From assembly GCA_025352225.1 (NCBI GenBank), contig JANXTT010000146.1, positions 1 to 43,331 of the forward strand: DNA of 43,331 nt. Direction: 5' to 3'. The notes beneath the pieces are model-generated. The model had not been told where the DNA came from. It worked only from the letters and a program-made list of their open reading frames with translations, and ran no database searches. A program made the translations under genes and the position numbers. Positions 17,162-24,150 of this stretch are shown one piece after another. Each line of letters starts with the position of its first letter. Position 1 is the stretch's first letter. The DNA comes from Mucilaginibacter sp. Lineage in GTDB: Bacteria; Bacteroidota; Bacteroidia; Sphingobacteriales; Sphingobacteriaceae.

Positions 17162-17746
17162 ATGATGGCACAATTGCAACAAGATAAAGATAGGCTTAAC
17201 CTGGCTCCCAAAAAATTTAACATGTGGTTATTTGTTTTTACCTCATTTATGTTTTTTGCGGCATTAACCAGCGGCTTTATAGTTTACGTGGGTGGCCGGG
17301 GTGGCCATGGCACAGGGATTGTTTTACCAACGGTATTTCAGTATAGTACTTTAGTGATCATATTGAGCAGCTTTACTTTGTTTATGGCCTCAAGGGCGGC
17401 AAAAGAGCTTCAGTTTGTAACACAACGGGTATATTTAGGCATTACGGTGCTATTAGGTTTGGCTTTTTTTGCGATACAGCTATACGGCTGGAGCCTATTA
17501 GTTAAAATGGGAGTGTATTTTACTAACCCCAATGCGTCGCAATCATTTATTTATGTGTTTACGGGCATGCACTTGCTGCATATTTTGGGTGGACTTGGAT
17601 TGCTGTTATATGCCATTGCCGGCAGTTATTACAACATAGGCCAGGTTAAAAATTTGTTCCGCATGGAATTTGCCTCAATTTTTTGGCATTTTATCGATAT
17701 TATATGGATTTATCTCTATGTTTTTTTACTTTTGAACCAATATTAA
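17162..17746 (+). CDS. Heme-copper oxidase subunit III, first copy
   Basis: A 194-residue protein with five membrane helices of the CoxC/CyoC family. The C-terminal signature 'FWHFIDIIWIYLYVFLLL' and 'TGMHLLHILGGL' are typical of subunit III. The short five-helix form is usual in bacterial oxidases where the first two helices are missing. It starts 2 nt after ctaB. A second, diverged subunit III gene follows 20 nt later. Whether both enter the same oxidase, or one replaces the other, is not shown by the sequence. Confidence 0.92.
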   Translation: MMAQLQQDKDRLNLAPKKFNMWLFVFTSFMFFAALTSGFIVYVGGRGGHGTGIVLPTVFQYSTLVIILSSFTLFMASRAAKELQFVTQRVYLGITVLLGLAFFAIQLYGWSLLVKMGVYFTNPNASQSFIYVFTGMHLLHILGGLGLLLYAIAGSYYNIGQVKNLFRMEFASIFWHFIDIIWIYLYVFLLLNQY

Positions 17747-17766
17747 AATTTACAATTTAATAGCAA

Positions 17767-18483
17767 ATGAATACAGCAGTTTCACAAATCGACGAAGTTA
17801 AAACAACCCCCTGGGCAGGAGGAAAATCGCCGTTTTCTGTAGAATACGGAAAATTAATGATGTGGTTTTTCTTATTATCAGATGCCTTTACCTTTTCGTC
17901 ATTATTAATTTCATACGGAGCATTACGTTTTAGCTCCAACGCGTGGCCCGCACCTGATAAAGTATTTCAATCAGTACCAGGAATGATAGAGCACGGTGCT
18001 CCACTTGTATTTGTGGGTATTATGACCCTTATCCTAATTTTGAGCTCTGTAACCATGGTTTTAGCCGTTGAGGCCGGGCACCGCAATTCCAGAAAAGAAG
18101 TTGCGTGGTGGATGGTAGCGACCATTATTGGTGGTGCAATGTTTCTGGGTTGCCAAGCATTGGAGTGGCAACACTTACACAGCGAAGGTTTTTGGTGGGG
18201 AAGTATCCCTAATGCCGAAAAACTTAAGGAGTTTTTTGCCGAAGGCGGATTGGTTTCTACCACTTACTCACAACAGTTTGCCAATTTGTTTTTCACTATT
18301 ACTGGTTTCCATGGTTTCCACGTATTTAGCGGGGTTATTATCAATATTATCATCCTGTTAAATGTTTTAGCAGGTACTTACGATAAACGCGGCAGTTACT
18401 TAATGATTGAGAAGGTTGGTCTTTATTGGCACTTTGTTGATTTGGTTTGGGTATTTGTATTTACTTTCTTTTATTTAGTTTAA
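17767..18483 (+). CDS. Heme-copper oxidase subunit III, second copy
   Basis: A 238-residue subunit III with five to six helices. Landmarks are 'KLMMWFFLLSDAFTFSSLLISYG' near the start, where the Glu of many subunit III proteins is replaced by Asp, 'GFHGFHVFSG' and the final 'YWHFVDLVWVFVFTFFYLV'. It is longer than the preceding copy, with a loop of about 30 residues between helices three and four. Tandem subunit III genes after ctaB are seen in Bacteroidota ACIII-oxidase operons. It supports proton uptake and stability of CoxA. Confidence 0.92.
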   Translation: MNTAVSQIDEVKTTPWAGGKSPFSVEYGKLMMWFFLLSDAFTFSSLLISYGALRFSSNAWPAPDKVFQSVPGMIEHGAPLVFVGIMTLILILSSVTMVLAVEAGHRNSRKEVAWWMVATIIGGAMFLGCQALEWQHLHSEGFWWGSIPNAEKLKEFFAEGGLVSTTYSQQFANLFFTITGFHGFHVFSGVIINIIILLNVLAGTYDKRGSYLMIEKVGLYWHFVDLVWVFVFTFFYLV

Positions 18484-18503
18484 TTATTTAATCTGATTTA
18501 ATT

Positions 18504-18851
18504 ATGTCGTCAGAACACAAAGATATTCACGCCGAAGGCGAAGTTCACGAAGAAACAATGACCAGGGGCAAAATTATAAATGTTTTGGTTATACTATTAG
18601 CTATTACCACTATTGAGTTTATTATAGCCTTGTATTTGGTGCCTAAGGGCTTTTTAACATACCATTCTGCCAACCCCATATATATTGTTTTAACGTTGGC
18701 AAAAGCGTTTTACATTGTAGCATATTTTATGCACCTTAAGTTTGAAAAAGTTGCTTTAGCATACGCTATCCTAGTGCCTATCCTTTTTATTATTGGTTTA
18801 ATACTGGTATTAACTAACGAGAGCCACCACTGGATAGACTTAAGACTTTGA
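18504..18851 (+). CDS. Cytochrome oxidase subunit IV-like protein
   Basis: A 115-residue protein with three membrane helices (about 26-47, 53-76, 85-104) and a charged, His- and Glu-containing N-terminus. 'AKAFYIVAYFMHLKFE' is the signature of prokaryotic subunit IV (COX4_pro/CyoD type). It probably stabilises the CuB site region during assembly. Its TGA stop overlaps the ATG of the following SCO-like gene by one base. Confidence 0.9.
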   Translation: MSSEHKDIHAEGEVHEETMTRGKIINVLVILLAITTIEFIIALYLVPKGFLTYHSANPIYIVLTLAKAFYIVAYFMHLKFEKVALAYAILVPILFIIGLILVLTNESHHWIDLRL

Positions 18852-19552
18852 TGAAATCCTCATCGGGCAAATTAAAAAAAATAGTGATCCTGGTGCTTAT
18901 CTTAGCAGTACCAGGATTTTTATATTATTTACTTACCGCTAAAGGGAAAAACCGATACAAACCACTGGCTATTTACGGGCCTAAAGTTGTCGCTAAAACC
19001 TTCCATACGGTACACGGTAAGCCTATCCCAGATACTGTTTATCATAAAATTTCCGCCTATGCCCTTACTGATCAGGATGGAAAGCAGGTATCTTTAGAAT
19101 TTTTTAATGATAAAATAGTTATTTATAGTTTTTTTTACACGCACTGCCCAACATTATGTAAGGAGCAGCATAAAAACCTATCGTTAATAGCTAAAAACTA
19201 TGTCAAAAACAGGATGATACATTTTGTTTCCATCACCGTTGATCCCGACCGGGATTCGGTACCGGTATTAAAAAACTATGCCAGGCAATTTGGCGTAAAT
19301 ACCGATAAATGGAGATTTGTAACAGGGGACACTACCGCAATATACAAACTGGCTCGTGCCGGTTTGTTGGTAAATGCGCTAAAGGTGGGTAACAATGATT
19401 TTATTTATTCCGATAAGTTAATTTTGGTTGATGCCGATAAACGCATTCGTGGGTATTACTCGGGAACATCTGTTACCGAATTAACCAGGCTTAACGATGA
19501 GATAAAAGTTCAGATCACAGAAGAACTGCGCAAAATTAAAGCGCCAAATTAA
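18851..19552 (+). CDS. SCO1/SenC family protein with Tyr at the expected copper-ligand His
   Basis: The ATG at 18851 (overlapping the previous stop) gives 233 residues: an N-terminal membrane anchor (10-29) and a periplasmic thioredoxin-like domain. The copper-binding CxxxC is present (C99, C103 in 'THCPTLCKEQH'), as is 'VSITVDPDRDS'. The third SCO copper ligand is normally a His in a 'DHS...LVD' or 'LHS...LVD' pattern; here the same place reads 'FIYSDKLILVD' with Y186. The codon is TAT, one transition from the His codon CAT. Copper delivery to CuA is the family role, but this copy may bind copper poorly or act as a thiol reductase. It is followed by DUF420 after 10 nt. Confidence 0.88.
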   Translation: MKSSSGKLKKIVILVLILAVPGFLYYLLTAKGKNRYKPLAIYGPKVVAKTFHTVHGKPIPDTVYHKISAYALTDQDGKQVSLEFFNDKIVIYSFFYTHCPTLCKEQHKNLSLIAKNYVKNRMIHFVSITVDPDRDSVPVLKNYARQFGVNTDKWRFVTGDTTAIYKLARAGLLVNALKVGNNDFIYSDKLILVDADKRIRGYYSGTSVTELTRLNDEIKVQITEELRKIKAPN

Positions 19553-19562
19553 TTTTATAATC

Positions 19563-20135
19563 ATGACCGATAAATTTATTTTTCGATTTGTTGCCGCGGT
19601 ATCCATTTTTGTTTTTTTAGTAGTATTAATACTGAATAAAAAAATCATCCCCGCACCAGCGGTATTGCCTTCTTTTACGTCTTTTTTGCCCCGGCTTAAT
19701 GCCATATTAAATGGTACATGCAGCATATTGCTCATCATCTCTTTATATTTTATTAAACAAGGCAATATTACTGTACATAAAAGGCTTAATATTTTAACCT
19801 TCGTACTATCGTCGCTGTTTCTGGTATCGTACATTCTGTTCCATTACCTGGCACCAGAAACCAAGTACGGCGATCTTGATGGCAATGGGCAACTATCTGC
19901 TGCGGAGGCTGCCGCTGCTGGTAGCCTCAGGTATGTTTACTATGTAATTCTTACCAGTCATATTATACTTGCGGCAGGTGTTTTGCCGTTAATATTATTG
20001 AGCTTTTACCGTGGTTTGCAAATGCAGGTTGAAAAACATAAAAAATTGGTTAGGTGGGCATTCCCTATCTGGTTATATGTAACCGTAACAGGTGTAATTG
20101 TTTATTTAATGATTTCGCCATACTATAAATTTTAA
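19563..20135 (+). CDS. DUF420 (CtaM-like) oxidase assembly membrane protein with an EF-hand-like loop
   Basis: A 190-residue protein with five hydrophobic helices. 'HYLAPETKYGD' and 'RYVYYVILTSHIILAAGVLPLI' mark DUF420; the Bacillus/Staphylococcus members (YozB/CtaM) are required for maturation of heme A oxidases. Between helices three and four lies 'DLDGNGQLSAAE' (about residues 104-115), which fits the calcium-binding EF-hand loop DxDxNGxLxxxE. This loop is exposed on one side of the membrane. Last gene clearly in the act-cox operon; a new promoter box begins 14 nt after its stop. Confidence 0.88.
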   Translation: MTDKFIFRFVAAVSIFVFLVVLILNKKIIPAPAVLPSFTSFLPRLNAILNGTCSILLIISLYFIKQGNITVHKRLNILTFVLSSLFLVSYILFHYLAPETKYGDLDGNGQLSAAEAAAAGSLRYVYYVILTSHIILAAGVLPLILLSFYRGLQMQVEKHKKLVRWAFPIWLYVTVTGVIVYLMISPYYKF

Positions 20136-20148
20136 GCGATATTTTTGG

Positions 20149-20156
20149 TAATTTTG
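20149..20156 (+). promoter_or_regulatory. -7 promoter box before the small CxxC membrane protein
   Basis: TAATTTTG fits TAnnTTTG and lies 49 nt before the ATG at 20205. It suggests the small gene can be transcribed apart from the respiratory operon. No good -33 element is visible. Confidence 0.45.
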
Positions 20157-20204
20157 TATCAGAATAAAACAACTCACCTTTAGTTTGTTAAAAAATAACA
20201 ACGG

Positions 20205-20480
20205 ATGAAATACTATAGAATACTTTTATTACTTGCAATTCTAGCCTCGCCGTTTTTATATGTTGAAAACGCTAAAGCTCAATGCTCGGTTTGTACAACC
20301 AATATAGAAACCAATGCCAAAAATGGCGGTACACAAGGTAATGGTTTAAATAAAGGGATTATGTATTTGCTTGCTGCCCCCTATATCGCTATTGGAGCTG
20401 TAGGCTTTTTATGGTATAAGAAATATCGGCGCAAAAATGTAAGCTTAAACATGCGTAGTGACAAACTTAATTTGAATTAA
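20205..20480 (+). CDS. Small exported single-helix membrane protein with CxxC
   Basis: A 91-residue protein: signal peptide at 1-25 (ending AKAQ), a CSVC motif at residues 27-30 right after the signal, a Gly/Asn-rich segment, one membrane helix at about 49-68 and a basic tail (KKYRRK). The mature protein would show a periplasmic CxxC followed by an anchor. No family name is recognised. Its place directly after the oxidase assembly genes suggests a part in copper, heme or thiol handling, which is a context guess. A clean terminator follows at 20489. Confidence 0.7.
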   Translation: MKYYRILLLLAILASPFLYVENAKAQCSVCTTNIETNAKNGGTQGNGLNKGIMYLLAAPYIAIGAVGFLWYKKYRRKNVSLNMRSDKLNLN

Positions 20481-20488
20481 TAATAGAT

Positions 20489-20510
20489 AAATCCCGGTTA
20501 CCGGGATTTT
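20489..20510 (+). terminator. Intrinsic terminator after the small CxxC protein
   Basis: AAATCCCGG (20489-20497) and CCGGGATTT (20501-20509) form a perfect 9-bp stem with a 3-nt loop, ending in a short T-run (20507-20510). It closes the cytochrome region 9 nt after the stop of the small gene. The A-run on the other side is too short to claim two-way function. Confidence 0.7.
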
Positions 20511-20517
20511 ATATTTG
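20510..20517 (+). promoter_or_regulatory. -7 promoter box placed next to the DUF983 start
   Basis: TATATTTG fits TAnnTTTG and ends 6 nt before the ATG at 20524. If used, transcription would begin at or very near the start codon. It directly follows the terminator, so a new transcript must start here or beyond. Confidence 0.4.
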
Positions 20518-20523
20518 AAACCT

Positions 20524-20931
20524 ATGTCAGAAACACCAAAATCTTGGGCAATGCTGCATTGTAAATGCCCGCGTTGCCGTAGGGGTAATATGTTTACTGG
20601 TGCCATGTATAATATTGGTTTAAGCAAAATTAATGAAACCTGCCCCCGTTGCGGAATGCGTTTTGAAATAGAACCGGGCTATTTTTATGCGGCCATGTAC
20701 GTAAGCTACGCGTTAAACGTAGCAGAGTCTGGCTTTTTTTGGTTGAGTACTTATTTAATAACGCATAACACAACCTCACCCTGGCTTTATATTTCGGTAA
20801 TATTAGGAGGCTGCTTTTTATTATCACCTATAAACTTTCGTTATTCACGTGTGTTTTTGTTGTATTGGCTATCACCAAAAGTACATTATCAGCCTCATTT
20901 AGATACTTATGATCAAATTAAACACCCTTGA
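20524..20931 (+). CDS. DUF983 membrane protein with two zinc-ribbon-like CxxC pairs
   Basis: The ATG at 20524 gives 135 residues; the TTG at 20515 overlaps the promoter box and is not preferred. Two cysteine pairs, CPRC in 'CKCPRCRRGNMF' and CPRC in 'ETCPRCGMRFEIE', resemble a zinc ribbon and precede two membrane helices (about 55-77 and 86-105). This is the DUF983 layout. Its biochemical role is not known; in many bacteria DUF983 genes lie near cytochrome oxidase genes, as here. Its end overlaps the start of the DUF2461 gene by 23 nt. Confidence 0.85.
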   Translation: MSETPKSWAMLHCKCPRCRRGNMFTGAMYNIGLSKINETCPRCGMRFEIEPGYFYAAMYVSYALNVAESGFFWLSTYLITHNTTSPWLYISVILGGCFLLSPINFRYSRVFLLYWLSPKVHYQPHLDTYDQIKHP

Positions 20932-21571
20932 GTTTTTAAAGCTGCTTGCTCAAAATAATAACCGGGAATGGTTTCAGGATAATAAAAAGCAGTACCAGGA
21001 CGCCCGCGAAAACGTTGTGGGCTTTACTGAAAAGTTAGTTGAAGAATTAAGAAAAGCTGACCCCGGTTTATCCGCGGATATTGATCCCCAAAAGTGTGTG
21101 ATGCGTATTTACCGGGATATCCGTTTTAGTAAGGACAAAACCCCATATAAAAACAATTTTGGCATAGGTAAAATACTGTCGGGTACAAAGGCAGAGGGAT
21201 TGGGTTACTACGTGCATATTCAACCAGGAGAATCGTTTGCTGGCGGTGGATATTGGATGCCAGATGGGCCTCATTTAAAACAAATACGGCAGGAAATAGA
21301 TTATAATGCCGACGAACTAAAAAAAATCATTGATGCGCCACATTTTAAAACGTTGTTTGGCGAATTTCGGAACCAGGAACAATTGAAAAATATTCCACGG
21401 GATTACGATCCGGCAAACGAGAACATCAGTTTGCTTAAGTTAAAAAGCTTTGCTGCCATGCACCCTATAAAAGACGAAGAACTATTAATACCGGATGCTG
21501 CAAAAAACATTGCAGCAGTGTTGGCCAACATTTATCCGCTAACGGCTTTTTTAAACAACGCAATTGCTTAA
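20909..21571 (+). CDS. DUF2461 family protein
   Basis: A 220-residue soluble protein with no signal. The N-terminal 'NNREWFQDNKKQYQDARENV' and the later 'RIYRDIRFSKDKTPYKNNF' and 'YYVHIQPGESFAGGGYWMP' are hallmarks of DUF2461 (TIGR02453). No enzymatic activity is established for the family. It overlaps the end of the DUF983 gene, so the two are co-transcribed and probably translationally coupled. Confidence 0.9.
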   Translation: MIKLNTLEFLKLLAQNNNREWFQDNKKQYQDARENVVGFTEKLVEELRKADPGLSADIDPQKCVMRIYRDIRFSKDKTPYKNNFGIGKILSGTKAEGLGYYVHIQPGESFAGGGYWMPDGPHLKQIRQEIDYNADELKKIIDAPHFKTLFGEFRNQEQLKNIPRDYDPANENISLLKLKSFAAMHPIKDEELLIPDAAKNIAAVLANIYPLTAFLNNAIA

Positions 21572-21635
21572 CTTTAAAACGGATTTAGTGTTAAATATTT
21601 GACTGATGATCCCTGAACTTTATCAACAATTACCA

Positions 21636-22463
21636 ATGAAAATTAAATGCTTTCTGCTTTTGCTGGCTGTATGCGCGGCGTTACACTCCTGTCAGGTTTT
21701 ATCAAATAAAAAGTACAAGGCATTATTAGCTACCCAGGATTCGCTTTCAACAAGGGCGGCAACTTTAGAGAGCGTGGTTTCGCAATTAAAAACAGATACC
21801 GCTCGTTTGCACAGAGAGCTTACTGATTTGCAAGGAGGCTATAATTTATTGAATGATAAATACAATACACTTAATAACAGTTACAATACTACTTCGTCCA
21901 AGGTAACCCAACTAGCCACCGATCTGCAAAAACGCGAGGCCCGCTTAAAAGAAGTTGAAGGCATTTTGCGGAAACGCGATGAGGCTACTAATGCTTTAAA
22001 AGATAAATTACAGAAAGCATTATTAGGTTTTCAGGAAAGTGGTTTAACTGTTGATGTACGCAATGGCAAGGTTTACGTATCATTAACAGATAAGCTATTG
22101 TTTCCATCAGGCAGTATTGTTATTGACGAAAAGGGTAAAATGGCTTTAAAGCAATTAGCGGTTGTGCTAAATAAAGAGCCAGAGATTAACCTCGCGGTTG
22201 AAGGGCATACTGACGATAAAAAGGTTATCAACCTGGGCCAGATTAAAGATAACTGGGATTTGAGCGTATTGCGTGCCACATCGGTTAGCCGTTACCTAAC
22301 CGAGATTGAAAAAGTTGACCCCGTACGGGTGACAGCAACAGGTAAGGGCCAGTTTCAGCCCATTGACCCGGCCGCTACACCAGAGGCCCGTACAAAAAAC
22401 CGGCGGATAGAAATTGTGCTTTCTCCAAAACTGGATGAATTATATAATTTGATATCAAAATAG
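21636..22463 (+). CDS. OmpA-family lipoprotein with coiled-coil stalk
   Basis: The ATG at 21636 gives 275 residues with a lipoprotein signal ending LHSC (C19); the in-frame ATG at 21606 would put ten polar residues before the signal. Residues about 30-130 are heptad-like and rich in Leu, Asn and Thr, a long coiled coil. Residues 140-270 form an OmpA peptidoglycan-binding domain, with 'VEGHTDDKKV', 'NWDLSVLRATSVSRYL' and 'NRRIEIVLSP'. It should link a membrane to the cell wall across the periplasm, like Bacteroidota OmpA/MotB-type proteins. It follows the DUF2461 gene by 64 nt and may belong to the same transcript. Confidence 0.9.
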   Translation: MKIKCFLLLLAVCAALHSCQVLSNKKYKALLATQDSLSTRAATLESVVSQLKTDTARLHRELTDLQGGYNLLNDKYNTLNNSYNTTSSKVTQLATDLQKREARLKEVEGILRKRDEATNALKDKLQKALLGFQESGLTVDVRNGKVYVSLTDKLLFPSGSIVIDEKGKMALKQLAVVLNKEPEINLAVEGHTDDKKVINLGQIKDNWDLSVLRATSVSRYLTEIEKVDPVRVTATGKGQFQPIDPAATPEARTKNRRIEIVLSPKLDELYNLISK

Positions 22464-22520
22464 GAATTATGGACACGCTCGCAGCCGCATGCAGCTGACG
22501 CCAACATTAAACCCATATTT

Positions 22521-23282
22521 ATGAAATCATATGCAATAATTTCTGACATCCACGGAAACTCCCGCGCGTTAATAGCGGTGTTAAAAGATATTGAATTGCG
22601 AAATATTGAAACGATAATCAATTTAGGAGATCATGTATTTGGGGCACTGGAGGCTGAAGCATCTGCCAAAATAATCCGCGAAACACCAATGTTATGCATT
22701 AGTGGCAATACCGACAGGGAGATATTAGAGAGCCTGGATTTAATATCGCAAAAGGAAAACATGGAACGGGTGAAAGCGGAGCTTTCTGCCGAAACTATAG
22801 CATGGCTTAAGGCACTCCCTAAAACCAGCACAGTTGATAATTTGATTTATGTTTGCCATGGCACTCCGGAAAGCGACAACGAGTACCTGTTAGAAATGGT
22901 TACCGAGCATGGCGTATTTGTTTATAATGATGAGGATCTGATAGAAAAAACAAAGCATATTAAAGAACGGGTGATACTTTGCGGGCATTCACATGTAAAC
23001 CGGATAATTTATTTATCAAATGGCAAAATTATATTGAACCCGGGCAGCGTAGGTTTGCCGGCCTATTTGGGTAAAGGCGAATACCGTTTTGCAATGGAAT
23101 CAATGACTCCGCATGCCAAATACGCCATTATACAAGCCAATGCCGACAATATTAATATAGAGCAGGTGCATTGCGCCTACGATTGGAATGCCGCATCAGC
23201 AGCAGCTAAAAACAACGGAAACGACAACTGGGCCGCGTTTTTATTACACGGCCGTATGCCTAAAAAACTGCGGATAAATTAA
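22521..23282 (+). CDS. Metallophosphoesterase of the YfcE/MJ0936 type
   Basis: A 253-residue cytosolic protein with calcineurin-like motifs in order: 'SDIHGN' (D9, H11), 'NLGDHVFG' (D37), 'SGNTDRE' (61-67, with Thr where GNHD has His), 'VCHGTP', 'CGHSHVNR' and 'NPGSVGLP'. These bind two metal ions, and the small YfcE-like group hydrolyses phosphodiester model substrates. The Thr in place of the catalytic His is found in this subgroup. Natural substrate unknown. The stop overlaps that of the convergent epimerase gene by 4 nt. Confidence 0.9.
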   Translation: MKSYAIISDIHGNSRALIAVLKDIELRNIETIINLGDHVFGALEAEASAKIIRETPMLCISGNTDREILESLDLISQKENMERVKAELSAETIAWLKALPKTSTVDNLIYVCHGTPESDNEYLLEMVTEHGVFVYNDEDLIEKTKHIKERVILCGHSHVNRIIYLSNGKIILNPGSVGLPAYLGKGEYRFAMESMTPHAKYAIIQANADNINIEQVHCAYDWNAASAAAKNNGNDNWAAFLLHGRMPKKLRIN

Positions 23283-23827
23283 TACGGGCTCATAAATGAT
23301 TTAAAATCAGGTAAAGATTCGTCCTTGGCTGATAAAATAATATTGTCGGTAGGGAAGCCCCAGTTTATGGCCAACGTAGGATCGGTTACTTTTACGCCTA
23401 TTTCCGACTCTTTATTGTAAAAATTGGTAATCTTGTACGAAAAAACACTATCGTCTTCCAGCGTGTAAAAACCGTGTAAAAAACCTTCGGGTATCCAAAA
23501 TTGCAAATTGTTTTTGGCACTCAGTTCCATAATAAAATACTGGCCGTAAGTAGGGGATGCTTTACGGATATCTACCGCCACATCTATCACAGAGCCCTGT
23601 ATTACCCGCACTAATTTTCCCTGCCCAAATGGCGGAGCCTGTGCATGTAGTCCTCTCAAAGTGCCTCTTGAAGAACTGGATTGATTGTCCTGAACAAAAT
23701 TAGCGTCAATACCAGCTTCACGGTATTTATTTTCGTTGTAACTTTCATAAAAGTAGCCGCGGTCATCAGGCCATACCTTTGGCTCAATAATTAATAATCC
23801 TTCTATAGGTGTTGTTGTTACTTTCAT
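23279..23827 (-). CDS. rfbC: dTDP-4-dehydrorhamnose 3,5-epimerase family protein
   Basis: A 182-residue cupin-fold protein matching RmlC/RfbC along its length: 'DDRGYFYESY' (21-30), 'NQSSSSRGTLRGLHAQ' with the catalytic His, 'KLVRVIQGSVIDVAVDIR', 'FWIPEGFLHGFYTLED' and 'DPTLAINWGF'. It would epimerise C3 and C5 of dTDP-4-keto-6-deoxyglucose for dTDP-rhamnose. None of rmlA, rmlB or rmlD is in the window, so it may supply a pathway encoded elsewhere or a related sugar. It lies 1 nt after the DUF4286 gene, suggesting one transcript. Confidence 0.9.
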   Translation of the reverse strand: MKVTTTPIEGLLIIEPKVWPDDRGYFYESYNENKYREAGIDANFVQDNQSSSSRGTLRGLHAQAPPFGQGKLVRVIQGSVIDVAVDIRKASPTYGQYFIMELSAKNNLQFWIPEGFLHGFYTLEDDSVFSYKITNFYNKESEIGVKVTDPTLAINWGFPTDNIILSAKDESLPDFKSFMSPY

Positions 23828-23828
23828 A

Positions 23829-24131
23829 TTAGTCTACAATTTGCATAATGCTTTCAAACAGCACAAGTTTATTTTCAAATTTTTTAAGGTGAATGTTTTT
23901 AAGGTGGCCGCCTTCGGTTTGCTCAAAAGCGGTACACTTATCAATACTATCGGTATGGTACTGTAAACAATAGGTAACGCCCTCATTAGGGGAGTTTAAT
24001 ATATTTAAAATGCGATGCGAGCTAAAGTAACCCGTGCCAATTACAGCTGGTATATGAATGGTTTTTACCCACTCTAACCATTCTGCTTGAATGGCTTGGT
24101 CAAGTATCACGGTTTCATTTAAAATGATCAT
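23829..24131 (-). CDS. DUF4286 family protein
   Basis: A 100-residue soluble protein. 'ILNETVILD', 'WLEWVKTIHIPAVIGTGYF' and 'TYCLQYH' are the conserved blocks of DUF4286, a small ferredoxin-like-fold family common in Bacteroidota. No function is known. It lies 19 nt after the TPR gene and 1 nt before rfbC. A promoter-like box (24136-24143) lies just 4 nt ahead of its ATG. Confidence 0.85.
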   Translation of the reverse strand: MIILNETVILDQAIQAEWLEWVKTIHIPAVIGTGYFSSHRILNILNSPNEGVTYCLQYHTDSIDKCTAFEQTEGGHLKNIHLKKFENKLVLFESIMQIVD

Positions 24132-24135
24132 GCCG

Positions 24136-24143
24136 CAAAAATA
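24136..24143 (-). promoter_or_regulatory. -7 promoter box touching the DUF4286 start
   Basis: On the minus strand TATTTTTG is followed by CGGC and the ATG at 24131. Use of this box would give a leaderless or nearly leaderless message for DUF4286-rfbC. The match is exact, but AT-rich DNA produces such octamers by chance. Confidence 0.35.
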
Positions 24144-24150
24144 TCAATTA

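Noticed and set aside
19481..19834. 117-codon open frame on the minus strand across the SCO/DUF420 junction
   Set aside because: Both overlapping plus-strand genes are clear families in an operon; the frame has no recognisable domain.
22475..22520. GC-richer repeat GCAGCCGCATGCAGC before the phosphoesterase gene
   Set aside because: Only a 5-bp direct repeat and a 4-bp stem; too short to claim a site.
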